A program made the translations under genes and the position numbers. The notes under the pieces are model-generated. The model saw only the letters and a list, made by a program, of their open reading frames with translations, ran no database searches and was not told where the DNA came from. Positions 10,344 through 18,611 of a stretch of 64,000 nt of DNA are shown piece after piece. Every line of letters begins with the position of its first letter. Position 1 is the stretch's first letter. The stretch comes from Streptomyces sp. NBC_01235 (GTDB lineage: Bacteria; Actinomycetota; Actinomycetes; Streptomycetales; Streptomycetaceae): contig NZ_CP108513.1 in the NCBI RefSeq assembly GCF_035989285.1, positions 5,704,001 to 5,768,000 of the forward strand, read 5' to 3'.

Positions 10344-12026
10344 TCAGCTTCCGGCGGTGACGAGCTCCTCGACCAAGTCATGGCGTATGCGCTCCCAGGG
10401 GATACCGACGCCGCGCAGGGCGTCCACCCCGCTGCGGATCATGCCGGGCGGACCGGAGACATAGGCGTCGTACTCGGTCCAGGGCCCGAAGGCACGTATC
10501 GCGTCGGGCAGCTGGAGCAGACCGTGCCGGTCGACCACCGGGCGGACCTCCAGCCAGGGGTGGGACTGCTGGAGTCTGAGCATCGTGTCGATGTCGTACA
10601 GGTCGTGGTCGCTGCGGGCGCCGTAGAACACCTCCACCGGACGGCGGGAGCCGTGCTCGGCGACGTCCTCGACCAACGCCTTGATGGGAGCTATGCCGGT
10701 GCCGCCACCCAGGCAGAGCAGCCCGCTGTCCCTGGTGTGGTCGACGGTCATCGAACCGGCCGGCGGACCGAGCCGGATGACGTCGCCCGGCCGGGCACGG
10801 TGCACCAGGGCGTTGGAGACCCAGCCCGCGGGGACGGCCTTCACGTGGAACGTCAGCAGGCCGTCGGAGCGCGGCGCCGAGGCGAAGGAGTAGTGCCGCC
10901 AGATCCGCGGCCACCATGGCGTCTCCACGCTTGTGTACTGCCCGGCGAGGAACGGGTAGGGCTGGTTGGGGCGGACGGTGAGGACCGCGACGTCCGGCGT
11001 CCTGAGGTCGTGCGAGACGACCTCCGCGTACCACCAGGCCGGTGCGCGCAGTTCGTCGGCGGCTGCCGCGTCGATCATGACCTGGGAGATCGTGGTGTAG
11101 GTCCGGACCCAGGCCGCCTCCGTCTCGGCCTCCCACACGGAGTCGGCGTACTTGCTCAGAGCACCGATGAGGCACTCGCCGACGGCCGGATAGTGCTCGG
11201 CCCGGGTGCCGTACTTGCGGTGACCGCGGCCGAGGTTCTGCAGGTACTCGACGAGGACCGGGGTGTTGTCGATGTGCTCGGCGGCGGTGAGCAGCGCCTT
11301 GAGCAGTCGGTCCCGCTGGGCGTCCATCGCTGGCGGGAAGAGCGAGCGCAGGTCGGGGTGGCGGACGAAGAGCATCGCGTAGAAGTACGACGTGACCTTG
11401 TCGGCCACCGGGGCCACCTCGGCCATGGTGCGCCGGATGAGGATGGCGTCCGGTGACCCGTCCTTGACGGGTCGGGACCGCTGAGCGGGCACGAGGGACT
11501 CTTCGGGCGAGGCGGTGGGCTGCTGCTGGACGGGTGCTTCGTGACGGGCGGGTGACCGAACTTCCGGAGGTCTCTGCTGCTGTGCGGCTATCCGGGGCTC
11601 TGCGGACCTCTGAGAGGCGGCGGGGGCCTGAGGCGGGGCGGGGACCTCAGCTTGGGCCGGGGCCTCCTGCAGGCCGGGTATCCAGGGTTCCACGGGGGTG
11701 TGTGCCTCGACGGGGTGTCGGGTCTCGACGGACGACGGCGCTCCGGCCGCAGACTGGGGCTGTGCGCTCGCGGGGGTGACCGTCGCGGGAGCCTGTGGGC
11801 TCGGTTGCATACGGGGCCCAGCGTCCGTGGTGCCGTCCTGGGGCGCGTTGCCGTGGGAGCCGGCCGTGTTGTTCCGGCCCATCGGGCGTAGCGCGGCCAG
11901 ACGGCGGCCCTCTGAAGCCCCCTGCCCGCCCCCTGCAGCGGGTTCCGGCTGCTTGCGCGGCGTGAACCAGCCGTCCCCGCCGCCGGACGTGCCGTTGTCG
12001 GCCGACCTGGTGGTCGGAGCGTCCAT
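10344..12026 (-). CDS. Flavohaemoglobin-like protein with a long N-terminal extension
   Basis: 560 residues. From about 192 onward it is a flavohaemoglobin: a globin domain with B10-type Tyr near 214-216 and proximal His269 in LGRGHRKYG, then a ferredoxin-reductase-like FAD/NAD part with RHYSFAS (377-383) and GGGTGIAP (440-447). Such proteins oxidise nitric oxide to nitrate or reduce other acceptors. Residues 1-190 are Pro/Ala/Gln/Ser-rich and of low complexity, which bacterial Hmp proteins (about 400 residues) lack. A later start is possible, but no ATG/GTG with a good ribosome site was obvious nearer the globin. Its stop is 57 bp from the convergent Nudix gene. Confidence 0.85.
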   Translation of the reverse strand: MDAPTTRSADNGTSGGGDGWFTPRKQPEPAAGGGQGASEGRRLAALRPMGRNNTAGSHGNAPQDGTTDAGPRMQPSPQAPATVTPASAQPQSAAGAPSSVETRHPVEAHTPVEPWIPGLQEAPAQAEVPAPPQAPAASQRSAEPRIAAQQQRPPEVRSPARHEAPVQQQPTASPEESLVPAQRSRPVKDGSPDAILIRRTMAEVAPVADKVTSYFYAMLFVRHPDLRSLFPPAMDAQRDRLLKALLTAAEHIDNTPVLVEYLQNLGRGHRKYGTRAEHYPAVGECLIGALSKYADSVWEAETEAAWVRTYTTISQVMIDAAAADELRAPAWWYAEVVSHDLRTPDVAVLTVRPNQPYPFLAGQYTSVETPWWPRIWRHYSFASAPRSDGLLTFHVKAVPAGWVSNALVHRARPGDVIRLGPPAGSMTVDHTRDSGLLCLGGGTGIAPIKALVEDVAEHGSRRPVEVFYGARSDHDLYDIDTMLRLQQSHPWLEVRPVVDRHGLLQLPDAIRAFGPWTEYDAYVSGPPGMIRSGVDALRGVGIPWERIRHDLVEELVTAGS

Positions 12027-12451
12027 GGTGTGCCTCGCCTCGAACGTCTTTCGGTCGGTCTGCGCACTTCCTGGATCGGAAGGTGACTGCTTCCCCCGCA
12101 GACGGCTTGCTTTCCTCTTCGGTTCCGCAACCGCGACAACCGCGGTCCACCCCTGTTTCCGCCCCGCACGAACGCGTAAGGCGAGAGCGCGACATCGGGC
12201 GCGACGCTCTCACCGCAGCTTCCCATCCTGGGCGGACGCCTCGGTCGCATCACCGGAAATGCGGGTCTTCGATCTCTCCGTCCCGTTAGGCTGCATTGCC
12301 CTGTTCTCGGCTCGCGCGGTATGTGTGCACCGCGTCTCGCGCACCTCGTCCCGGAAGCGAACCGGAGTCGACCATACCGGCCGCCGCTCGCCGCACAAGT
12401 CCCGCCTTCTCCTGGGGACAAACGCAGGGGGCGAACCGCCAGTTCCTTCAA
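12027..12451. other. Intergenic region upstream of the flavohaemoglobin gene
   Basis: 425 bp without a convincing gene, between the flavohaemoglobin start and the HAD stop (both minus strand). It should hold the flavohaemoglobin promoter. I found no strong palindrome, parS site or DnaA box here. Confidence 0.4.
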
Positions 12452-13084
12452 TTACCGAGCGTGACGCACCAATTCATAGGCATCCCACAGATCCTTTCCC
12501 ACGTAGGAGTGGGTCGCGAGGCCGGACAGATGGCGGTCCGAGTTGACGGCCACCGAGACCGGCACTACTGCGAACAGATCCTTGTCGGAGAGCGAATCGC
12601 CGTACGCGACGCAGTCGTCCCGAGTCAGACCGAACTCCGCGCACAGCTGGTCAGCGATCAGGACCTTCGCCGCAGCGCTCAGCACCCCGGCCGGATCCAC
12701 GGGCTCGGTGAAAGGAAGGGCCGGAAAGCGGGATCCATAGGCAGCGTGGGCGCCCCAACCAGTGAGTCTTTCCACGAAGAAGGAAGGTGAGAGCGCCACG
12801 ACGGCGCAGTACTCCGCCCTGTTCCTGATCTCCGCCCACACCTCTCGGAAGCGTGCCAGCCACGGCGCCCCTTCGAAGGCCGCCGTCACATGCTCCTCGG
12901 TGAGCTGTGTCCAGAGCTCATACACCTGCGTCGCATACTCCGGTGGCCCGATCAATCCGGCCGAGACCGACTGGTCCAGCACCAGCGTCCGGGCCTCCAG
13001 GCCCAGCTGACGTGAAATCTCCAAAGGCGCGGAGGTCCCGTGCAGCAGCGTGCCATCAAGGTCGAAGAGATGAAGTCTCGCCAT
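12452..13084 (-). CDS. HAD-superfamily hydrolase
   Basis: 210 residues with HAD motif I FDLDGTLLHG at the N-terminus (nucleophile Asp8, acid Asp10). Motif II Ser is in VVALSPSFFVERLTGWG, and the C-terminal motif IV is AYGDSLSDKDLF. A Lys in AAKVLIADQL fits motif III. The helical cap suggests a phosphoserine-phosphatase-like (subclass IB) enzyme, so a small-molecule phosphatase is likely. The start is the ATG of MARLHLFDLDG. Two perfect parS sites lie 68-117 bp upstream, between this gene and the divergent acetyltransferase gene. Confidence 0.85.
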   Translation of the reverse strand: MARLHLFDLDGTLLHGTSAPLEISRQLGLEARTLVLDQSVSAGLIGPPEYATQVYELWTQLTEEHVTAAFEGAPWLARFREVWAEIRNRAEYCAVVALSPSFFVERLTGWGAHAAYGSRFPALPFTEPVDPAGVLSAAAKVLIADQLCAEFGLTRDDCVAYGDSLSDKDLFAVVPVSVAVNSDRHLSGLATHSYVGKDLWDAYELVRHAR

Positions 13085-13151
13085 GGCCCGAGGCTAACGG
13101 CAGGCTAGGCCAGCTCCCTGGCATAGCCCTCCCGAGCCTGCCTTCGTTGCT

Positions 13152-13165
13152 GTTTCACGTGAAAC
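13152..13165. other. parS: parS site (perfect)
   Basis: GTTTCACGTGAAAC, the full 14-bp ParB-binding palindrome, in the gap between two divergent genes. First of a pair with centres 36 bp apart. Confidence 0.92.
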
Positions 13166-13187
13166 AGCCCATCCGCGCCGACGCTCT

Positions 13188-13201
13188 GTTTCACGTGAAA
13201 C
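13188..13201. other. parS: parS site (perfect)
   Basis: Perfect GTTTCACGTGAAAC, second of the pair and 28 bp before the assigned start of the acetyltransferase gene. Confidence 0.92.
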
Positions 13202-13228
13202 ACGCCCTCGCTGTCGACGCACTGTGCA

Positions 13229-14179
13229 GTGGCCCATGACATGGCCAAAAGCATGTATGTCCAAGAGGAAACAGGTGGACGCCGACCGCACCGGTCGGAC
13301 AGCCTGACCCGCGTGCCGACTCCTCCCCTCACCGCTCTACCCGTCCGTCGTCTGACGCACCGCGATCTCACCGCCTGCGCCGACCTGTCCGAGGATCGGG
13401 GGTGGCCACGCGAGGAGCACAAGTGGGGTCTCCTCCTCTCGGCCGGCAAGGGGTACGGCATTGACGACCCCGAAGGGGGACTCGTCAGCGCCTGCGTCGT
13501 CACCGAGTACGGCCCGTACGGCCACCCCTCTCTCGGTGCCATAGGCATGGTTCTGGTCGCCGAGCGGCACGCCCGGCAGGGCATCGGCCGGCGGCTGATG
13601 CGCCACGTCGTCGCCCTGATGGGCACCACCCCACTGACTCTGCATGCCACACCGAATGGCCGTCCGCTCTATGAGGAGCTGGGCTTCAAGACCACGGGCC
13701 GGGCGGAAATGGTGCGGGGGTATTTCACGCCGGGTGAACGGGCTTCAGGCGTCGCCACCCGTCCGGCCACGGCCGAGGACCTCACCTCGATCCTCCGGCT
13801 CGACGAGGAGGTTTTCGGTATCGATCGCACGCATGTGATCACCCGTCTGCCCGCCTTCGCCGACCAGTTGCGGGTCGCCGAGGAGGAGGGCCGGATCATC
13901 GGCTACGCGGCCGCATGGCCCAATATGGACACCCAGGTCGTAGGGCCGTTGATCGCCCGGGACACAGAGACCGCCCAGGCCCTTCTGGCCTCCCTCGCCG
14001 CCCACACGGACCGGCCGCTGCGCACCGACATCGATGTACGGCACGAGGAACTGCTGGCCTGGGTGAAGGCACAAGGCCTGGAGCCCGTTGCCCACAACGC
14101 CGTGATGACCTACGGGATCACGAAGCTGCCGGGCGACTGGCGCCGCCGCTTCGCTCCGCTGACGGTGGCGGCCGGCTGA
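13229..14179 (+). CDS. GNAT-family N-acetyltransferase with two GNAT domains
   Basis: 316 residues if started at the GTG shown; another possible start is the GTG at 13313 (VPTPPLTALPVRRLT), which removes a non-conserved 28-residue leader. The first domain has the acetyl-CoA loop ERHARQGIGRRLM and an acceptor region ending LYEELGFKTTGRAE. The second half is a GNAT-like domain that lacks an evident glycine loop (TRPATAEDLTSILRLDEEVFG; YAAAWPNMDTQVVGPLIA). This tandem arrangement with a degenerate second half is common in such enzymes. Substrate unknown. Confidence 0.82.
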   Translation: MAHDMAKSMYVQEETGGRRPHRSDSLTRVPTPPLTALPVRRLTHRDLTACADLSEDRGWPREEHKWGLLLSAGKGYGIDDPEGGLVSACVVTEYGPYGHPSLGAIGMVLVAERHARQGIGRRLMRHVVALMGTTPLTLHATPNGRPLYEELGFKTTGRAEMVRGYFTPGERASGVATRPATAEDLTSILRLDEEVFGIDRTHVITRLPAFADQLRVAEEEGRIIGYAAAWPNMDTQVVGPLIARDTETAQALLASLAAHTDRPLRTDIDVRHEELLAWVKAQGLEPVAHNAVMTYGITKLPGDWRRRFAPLTVAAG

Positions 14180-14193
14180 GGACACCCGGACCC

Positions 14194-14238
14194 GGAAGAA
14201 CGCCGCTTCCCCTGATGCCGGGGAGCCGGCGTTCTTCC
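14194..14238. terminator. Bidirectional stem-loop
   Basis: GGAAGAACGCCG ... CGGCGTTCTTCC with an inner CCCC/GGGG stem, between the acetyltransferase gene and the convergent GlcG-like pseudogene. Confidence 0.75.
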
Positions 14239-14251
14239 TGGACGGCCGCCG

Positions 14252-14673
14252 TCAGACGAGCGTCTCCACGGCAGCCATGGCGATTCCACGGTCCTGCTCC
14301 GGGGCACCGCCCCCGACCTCGATCGCGCCGATCAGGCGGCCGTCGCGACGGACCGGCACACCACCCGCGAAGAACAGCAGCGGCCGGTCGAGCGCCGGGG
14401 GGAGGGTGTGGAAGGGGCCGCCGGGCTGCACGGCGTGACGAGGTCGGCGGTGCGGGCGTTCAGCGGAAGCGCCGCGTACGCCTTGCGCGTGTTCGTCTCT
14501 CTGAGATCAACACGGCCAGCACGGTCGTCCCGCCGAAAGGCCAGCAGATGGCCGCCTGCGTCCAGGACGGTGACACTGACCGCAGCTCCGCCGGCCTCGG
14601 AGGCACTGCGGGCCGCCGTGACGAGGGCTTCGGCGTCGTGGACGGTCAGGGGTGCGACGGTGGTGGTGCTCCT
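14252..14673 (-). pseudogene. Broken GlcG/HbpS-family (DUF336) haem-binding-like gene
   Basis: Two reading frames joined give a complete GlcG/HbpS-like protein. The upstream frame encodes APLTVHDAEALVTAARSAS and VTVLDAGGHLLAFRR through DLV. The downstream frame encodes QPGGPFHTLPPALDRP, VPVRRDGRLIGAIEVGG and EQDRGIAMAAVETLV before a TGA. The frame changes at about 14431-14440, where one base appears to be missing. The expected start codon reads AGG (14671-14673), with AAGGAG 10 nt upstream, and no ATG/GTG/TTG lies in frame nearby. Two separate lesions make a real pseudogene more likely than one sequencing error. HbpS-type relatives bind or degrade haem outside the cell. Confidence 0.7.
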
Positions 14674-14771
14674 GGGGGGATTTCTCCTTGCGCGGCTTCG
14701 ACGTCGCCGAAGCCGGTGTTGCAGAGGCCTGCGGCTGCCGTAGGACGAGTGTCCGGCTCGCCCGGCCGGGT

Positions 14772-15989
14772 TCAGCGCCGGACAGCCGCCTGTCGCTCGG
14801 CGGGCGTGCCACCCGCTACGACGGTGCTGGGGCATCCGGAGGTGCTGTCGCGGCGCTCCAGCGAGGCCGAGACGAGGGCGAGAAGGAGGGCGCCTGCGGC
14901 GAGGGCGGCACCGACCCAGTTCGGCGCGGTGTAGCCGAGGCCGGCACCGATGACGAGCCCGCCGAGCCAGGCGGACAGTGCGTTGCCGAGGTTGAAGGCG
15001 CCGATGTTCACCGCCGCCGCCAGTGTCGGGGCGCCGTGCGCCTGGTCCAGGACACGCTTCTGCAGGGGCGGGACGGTGGCGAAGCCCAGGGCGCCGATCA
15101 CGGCGATCGTGAGGCCCGCGAGGACCTTGCTGTGGGCGGTCAGCGTGAAGAGTGCCAGGACGACCGCCAGGGCGCCCAGCGAGACGTACAGCATGGGCAT
15201 CAGGGCACGGTCGGCGTACTTGCCGCCGACGAGGTTGCCGCCGACCATGCCGAGCCCGAAGAGGACCAGCAGCCAGGTGACGGAGCCGTCGGAGAAACCG
15301 GCCACGTGGGTCATCATCGGCGCGATGTAGGTGATGGCAGCGAAGACGCCGCCGAAGCCGAGGACGGTCATCGCCATGGCGAGCAGGACCTGGGCGTTCT
15401 TGAAGGCGGCCAGCTCGTGCCGCAGGTGCACGCCCTCGGCCCGCGGCATCTCGGGCACGAGCTTGGCGATGCCGACCAGGCCGAAAGCGCCGAGCGCGGC
15501 GACGACGGCGAAGGTGACACGCCAACCGGCGCTCTGGCCGACGAGAGTGCCCAGCGGGACTCCGACGACGTTGGCGACGGTGAGACCGGTGAACATCATC
15601 GCGATGGCCCCGGCCCTCCTGTCGGGGGCGACCAGGTCGGCCGCGACGACCGAACCGATGCCGAAGAAGGCGCCATGGGCGAGGGAGGCGACCACACGGC
15701 CGATCAGTATCACCGTGAAAGTGGGGGCGGCGGCGGAGAGCAGGTTGCCGACGATGAACAAGCCCATCAGCAGCATCAGCATCCGTTTGCGGGAGACCTT
15801 GGTACCCAGGACCGTCATGAGCGGGGCGCCGAACATGACGCCGAGCGCATAGCCGGTCACGAGGAAGCCGGCCGTGGGAATGGAGACTCCGAAGTCGCCC
15901 GCGACCTCGGGCAGGAGGCCCATGATCACGAACTCGGTCGTTCCGATTCCGAAGGCCCCGATCGCGAGGGCCAGAAGCGCGAGAGGCAT
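14772..15989 (-). CDS. MFS transporter, DHA1 drug-efflux-like
   Basis: 405 residues, 12 predicted helices, beginning MPLALLALAIGAFGIGTTEF with the motif GTTEFVIMGLLPEVA typical of the AraJ/SotB/chloramphenicol-exporter subgroup of DHA1 proton antiporters. The loop 2-3 motif is GTKVSRKRML. The tail after the last helix is polar. It is divergent from a MarR gene across 140 bp holding a likely operator, so it is probably repressed by that MarR protein and induced by an exported compound. The substrate is unknown. Confidence 0.88.
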   Translation of the reverse strand: MPLALLALAIGAFGIGTTEFVIMGLLPEVAGDFGVSIPTAGFLVTGYALGVMFGAPLMTVLGTKVSRKRMLMLLMGLFIVGNLLSAAAPTFTVILIGRVVASLAHGAFFGIGSVVAADLVAPDRRAGAIAMMFTGLTVANVVGVPLGTLVGQSAGWRVTFAVVAALGAFGLVGIAKLVPEMPRAEGVHLRHELAAFKNAQVLLAMAMTVLGFGGVFAAITYIAPMMTHVAGFSDGSVTWLLVLFGLGMVGGNLVGGKYADRALMPMLYVSLGALAVVLALFTLTAHSKVLAGLTIAVIGALGFATVPPLQKRVLDQAHGAPTLAAAVNIGAFNLGNALSAWLGGLVIGAGLGYTAPNWVGAALAAGALLLALVSASLERRDSTSGCPSTVVAGGTPAERQAAVRR

Positions 15990-16044
15990 GGGGGTAACAC
16001 CTTCCCAGACGATTGCAGATGCGCTTTACATTCGTGAACAATAG

Positions 16045-16067
16045 TTGCACACGCTGGCTATGCGCAA
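16045..16067. promoter_or_regulatory. Candidate MarR operator between the MFS and MarR genes
   Basis: Imperfect palindrome TTGCACA ... TGCGCAA (23 bp), set inside AATAGT/ACTATT flanks (about 16040-16079). It is midway in the divergent promoter region, as expected for an autoregulating MarR protein. Binding is inferred. Confidence 0.45.
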
Positions 16068-16129
16068 GCGCCGACTATTTCGATACTGCTCTATCCTGGG
16101 GTCAGCCGCTCCGGGACGGAGGAGAACCC

Positions 16130-16603
16130 ATGACTGCTACGGACCCCGCGCTCACTGCCCTCGCCCAGGGCTGGTGCGCTCTCTCCCTACTGCACGGGAG
16201 GATCGAGGCCCACATCGAGCGAGCGCTACAGGCCCGGCACGACCTGAGCGTGCGCGAGTACTCCCTGCTCGACGTGCTCAGCCGGCAGCACGACGGCGAC
16301 GGGGGGCATCTGCAGATGAAGCAGGTGGCCGACGCGGTCGTCCTCAGCCAGAGCGCCACCACCCGACTGGTGACCCGGCTCGAGGACCGCGGCCTGCTCG
16401 AGCGCTACCTGTGCCCCACCGACCGCCGCGGCATCTACACCAACGTCACCGAAGCCGGGCTGAAGCTGCTCGCCGAAGCCCGCCCGACCAACGACGCGGC
16501 TCTGCGCGAGGCCCTCGACGAAGCCGCCAAGGACCCTGAACTGGCCCCGCTGGTGCGAGTCGTGGAGTCGCTGAAGGCACCCGCCATCGTCTTGGGTACG
16601 TAG
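16130..16603 (+). CDS. MarR-family transcriptional regulator
   Basis: 157 residues with a MarR winged helix: LSVREYSLLDVLSRQ, MKQVADAVVLSQSATTRLV (recognition helix region) and the wing LERYLCPTDRRGIYTNVTEAG. The DRR wing motif is intact. GGACGGAGGAG precedes the ATG. Divergent placement next to the MFS exporter makes it the probable ligand-responsive repressor of both genes. The downstream acetyltransferase gene begins 10 bp later and may be cotranscribed. Confidence 0.9.
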   Translation: MTATDPALTALAQGWCALSLLHGRIEAHIERALQARHDLSVREYSLLDVLSRQHDGDGGHLQMKQVADAVVLSQSATTRLVTRLEDRGLLERYLCPTDRRGIYTNVTEAGLKLLAEARPTNDAALREALDEAAKDPELAPLVRVVESLKAPAIVLGT

Positions 16604-16613
16604 GGTCGCGGGC

Positions 16614-17066
16614 ATGGGAGATCTTGAAATACGCGCGGCCGTCGCCGGGGACATCCCCGCGATCGTCGGTATGCTCGCGGACGACCCCCTGGGCGCTCAG
16701 CGCGAGTCGCCGGACGACCTCAGCCCGTATCTGACCGCGCTGGAACGGCTCACCGCCGACCCCAACCAGCGCCTGGTCGTCGCCGTCCGCGAGGGACGCG
16801 TCGTCGGCACCCTCCAGCTGACGATCGTCCCGGGTCTGTCCCGCCGCGGCTCGACCAGGTCGATCATCGAGGCGGTGCGCGTACACGCCGACGAGCGCGG
16901 CAGCGGTCTGGGCACGCGGTTCATCGAGTGGGCGGTGGAGGAATCCCGGCGGGAGAACTGCCAGTTGGTACAGCTGACCTCCGACAACACGCGCACCGAC
17001 GCCCACCGCTTCTACGAGCGGCTGGGCTTCGTGGCCTCGCACGTGGGCTTCAAGATGCAGCTCTGA
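16614..17066 (+). CDS. GNAT-family N-acetyltransferase
   Basis: 150 residues with a clear acetyl-CoA motif A (VRVHADERGSGLGTRFIEWA). The C-terminal segment LTSDNTRTDAHRFYERLGF is typical of single-domain GNAT enzymes. It lies directly after the MarR gene, so it may take part in the same response, for example by acetylating a toxic compound. That is inference from position only. The gene ends just before a 50-bp palindrome with a parS core. Confidence 0.87.
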   Translation: MGDLEIRAAVAGDIPAIVGMLADDPLGAQRESPDDLSPYLTALERLTADPNQRLVVAVREGRVVGTLQLTIVPGLSRRGSTRSIIEAVRVHADERGSGLGTRFIEWAVEESRRENCQLVQLTSDNTRTDAHRFYERLGFVASHVGFKMQL

Positions 17067-17110
17067 AGGCACCGCTTCTCGGCGAGAGAAGGTAACCGAG
17101 AGAGAAGGTA

Positions 17111-17160
17111 CCGGGACGGAAGCGCCCTGTTTCACGTGAAACAGGGCGCTTCCGTCCCGG
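17111..17160. terminator. Perfect 50-bp palindrome, bidirectional terminator with a parS core
   Basis: Both 25-base halves are exact reverse complements: the left half starts CCGGGACGGAAGCGCCCTG and meets its mirror image at the central CAC|GTG. The centre is a perfect parS. It separates a plus-strand acetyltransferase gene from a minus-strand hydrolase gene, so the RNA hairpin can end transcription both ways. Confidence 0.88.
17129..17142. other. parS: parS site (perfect), centre of a 50-bp palindrome
   Basis: GTTTCACGTGAAAC at the exact centre of the palindromic terminator between convergent genes. Confidence 0.92.
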
Positions 17161-17168
17161 CGGGGTGG

Positions 17169-18554
17169 CTAGCCGATGCCCCGCCATCCCTCCGGGTCGA
17201 CGCCACCAGGTACAGCAGCCCGCTCGTCGTACGGCTGGCGCGTGAACACGAATGACCCGAGGTCCAGGTGGTCCACGCTCCCGTCCGGCCGCCGTACAGC
17301 CCGCAGGAGCTCTCCGGCGTAGTAGCCCTCCAGGCCGGTCCAGGTGCCGTCCCCGTTCGGCCTGAACCGGGAACGTCGGCCGCCGCCGGACAGCGGCCCC
17401 AACGAGACGAGACCGTCGGCCGTCACGCGCAGGGCGAAGGGGTTGGTGCCCCAGTACCACTGGCCCGCCCACTCCAGGGTGGAAGGGTCGACCTCTCGCA
17501 GCGGACGCCACGGCTCCGGAATCCGCGGCTCGGCCTCGGCGACGATGCGTACGAGATCGGCGGCCACTTGGGATGTCAGAAGGCCGGAGGTGCAGTTGGC
17601 GAGCACCACTGCGGCGACGTCGTCCGCCACCCCAATGGCGAGAGTCGCCAGAAAGCCCGGAACCGAGCCGGAGTGGCCCACGAGCAGCCGGCCGTCCCGG
17701 TGCTGGATCTGCACTCCGAGACCGTACGTGGCGCCGTCCGCCACATCCGCCAGCCCGGCCGGAGCCGCGGGCGTCCACATCTCGCGCAGGGATTCCGCGC
17801 TCAGCACCCGGTCGTCGCCCCGCATCAGGAAGGCGGCGAATCGGGCGAGGTCGCCGGTCGTGGACCAGAGCTGTCCCGCCGGGGACATCCGTCCGAAGTC
17901 CTCGGCGGGCTCGGGCAGCAGCACGTCGGCCCAGGGATGCACCGCCCAGCCGCCCGCAGCAGGCGCCTGCGGTCGGACACTCGTACGGCCGAGGCCCAGA
18001 GGTTCGATCACTTCACGCCGCAACACCTCTTCCCAGGACGTCCCGCGGAGCTCTTCCACGAGGGCGCCCAGGAGGGTGTAGCCGGGATTCGAGTAGTGGA
18101 ACCGGCGTCCGGCCTGGTGCGGGACGGCCTGGTCGCCGAGGACGTCGGCGAGTTCGGGCCGCAGCGAGCCCGAGGTCCGTTCCCACCACGGTCCAGGCGC
18201 CTCGGCCGGCAACCCGCCGGTATGGGCAAGCAGTTCGGCCACCGTGGCCTCCCCCGCGCCGGTGCCGGGCAGGTGCTTCTCCAGCGGGTCCTCGAGGTCG
18301 AGCACCCCTTCGTCGCGCAGCCGCAGCACAAGGACGGCGGTGAAGGTCTTGGTGATGGAGCCGATCCGGTACTGCACGTTCTCGTCCGGCGCGTGTCCGT
18401 CGACCGAGGTCCGTGCCCCGTGCCACACAGCCCGCCCGTCCCGCACCACCGCGGCGACCAGCGACGGGGCGCGACCTTCGCTCTGGGCCACGGCGATCCG
18501 GTGGAGCAGCGCACGCCGGGTGCCTGAGAGCAGCTCTTCCTGAGGTGTCGTCAT
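17169..18554 (-). CDS. Serine hydrolase, beta-lactamase/PBP class C family
   Basis: 461 residues. The three active-site boxes are SxxK (S66-I-T-K69 in YRIGSITKTF), YxN (HYSNPGYTLLG, near residue 157) and HSG (VGHSGSVPGF). A C-terminal domain follows (WAGQWYWGTNPFALRVTADG). No signal peptide is evident, so the protein is probably cytoplasmic. Relatives act as esterases or D-amino-acid peptidases; true beta-lactamase activity is not implied. The gene ends at the parS palindrome and starts about 60 bp from the dnaB stop. Confidence 0.86.
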   Translation of the reverse strand: MTTPQEELLSGTRRALLHRIAVAQSEGRAPSLVAAVVRDGRAVWHGARTSVDGHAPDENVQYRIGSITKTFTAVLVLRLRDEGVLDLEDPLEKHLPGTGAGEATVAELLAHTGGLPAEAPGPWWERTSGSLRPELADVLGDQAVPHQAGRRFHYSNPGYTLLGALVEELRGTSWEEVLRREVIEPLGLGRTSVRPQAPAAGGWAVHPWADVLLPEPAEDFGRMSPAGQLWSTTGDLARFAAFLMRGDDRVLSAESLREMWTPAAPAGLADVADGATYGLGVQIQHRDGRLLVGHSGSVPGFLATLAIGVADDVAAVVLANCTSGLLTSQVAADLVRIVAEAEPRIPEPWRPLREVDPSTLEWAGQWYWGTNPFALRVTADGLVSLGPLSGGGRRSRFRPNGDGTWTGLEGYYAGELLRAVRRPDGSVDHLDLGSFVFTRQPYDERAAVPGGVDPEGWRGIG

Positions 18555-18611
18555 GGGCCCAGTCCACCTGTCCGCACGGCCGGCGTCGAGGTCATTTCAC
18601 CCCCAGGGGGA

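Noticed and set aside
14332..16050. 572-codon minus-strand frame across the MFS gene
   Set aside because: It is a wrong frame through the real MFS gene; only its C-terminal 80 codons are meaningful, as part of the broken GlcG/HbpS-like gene.
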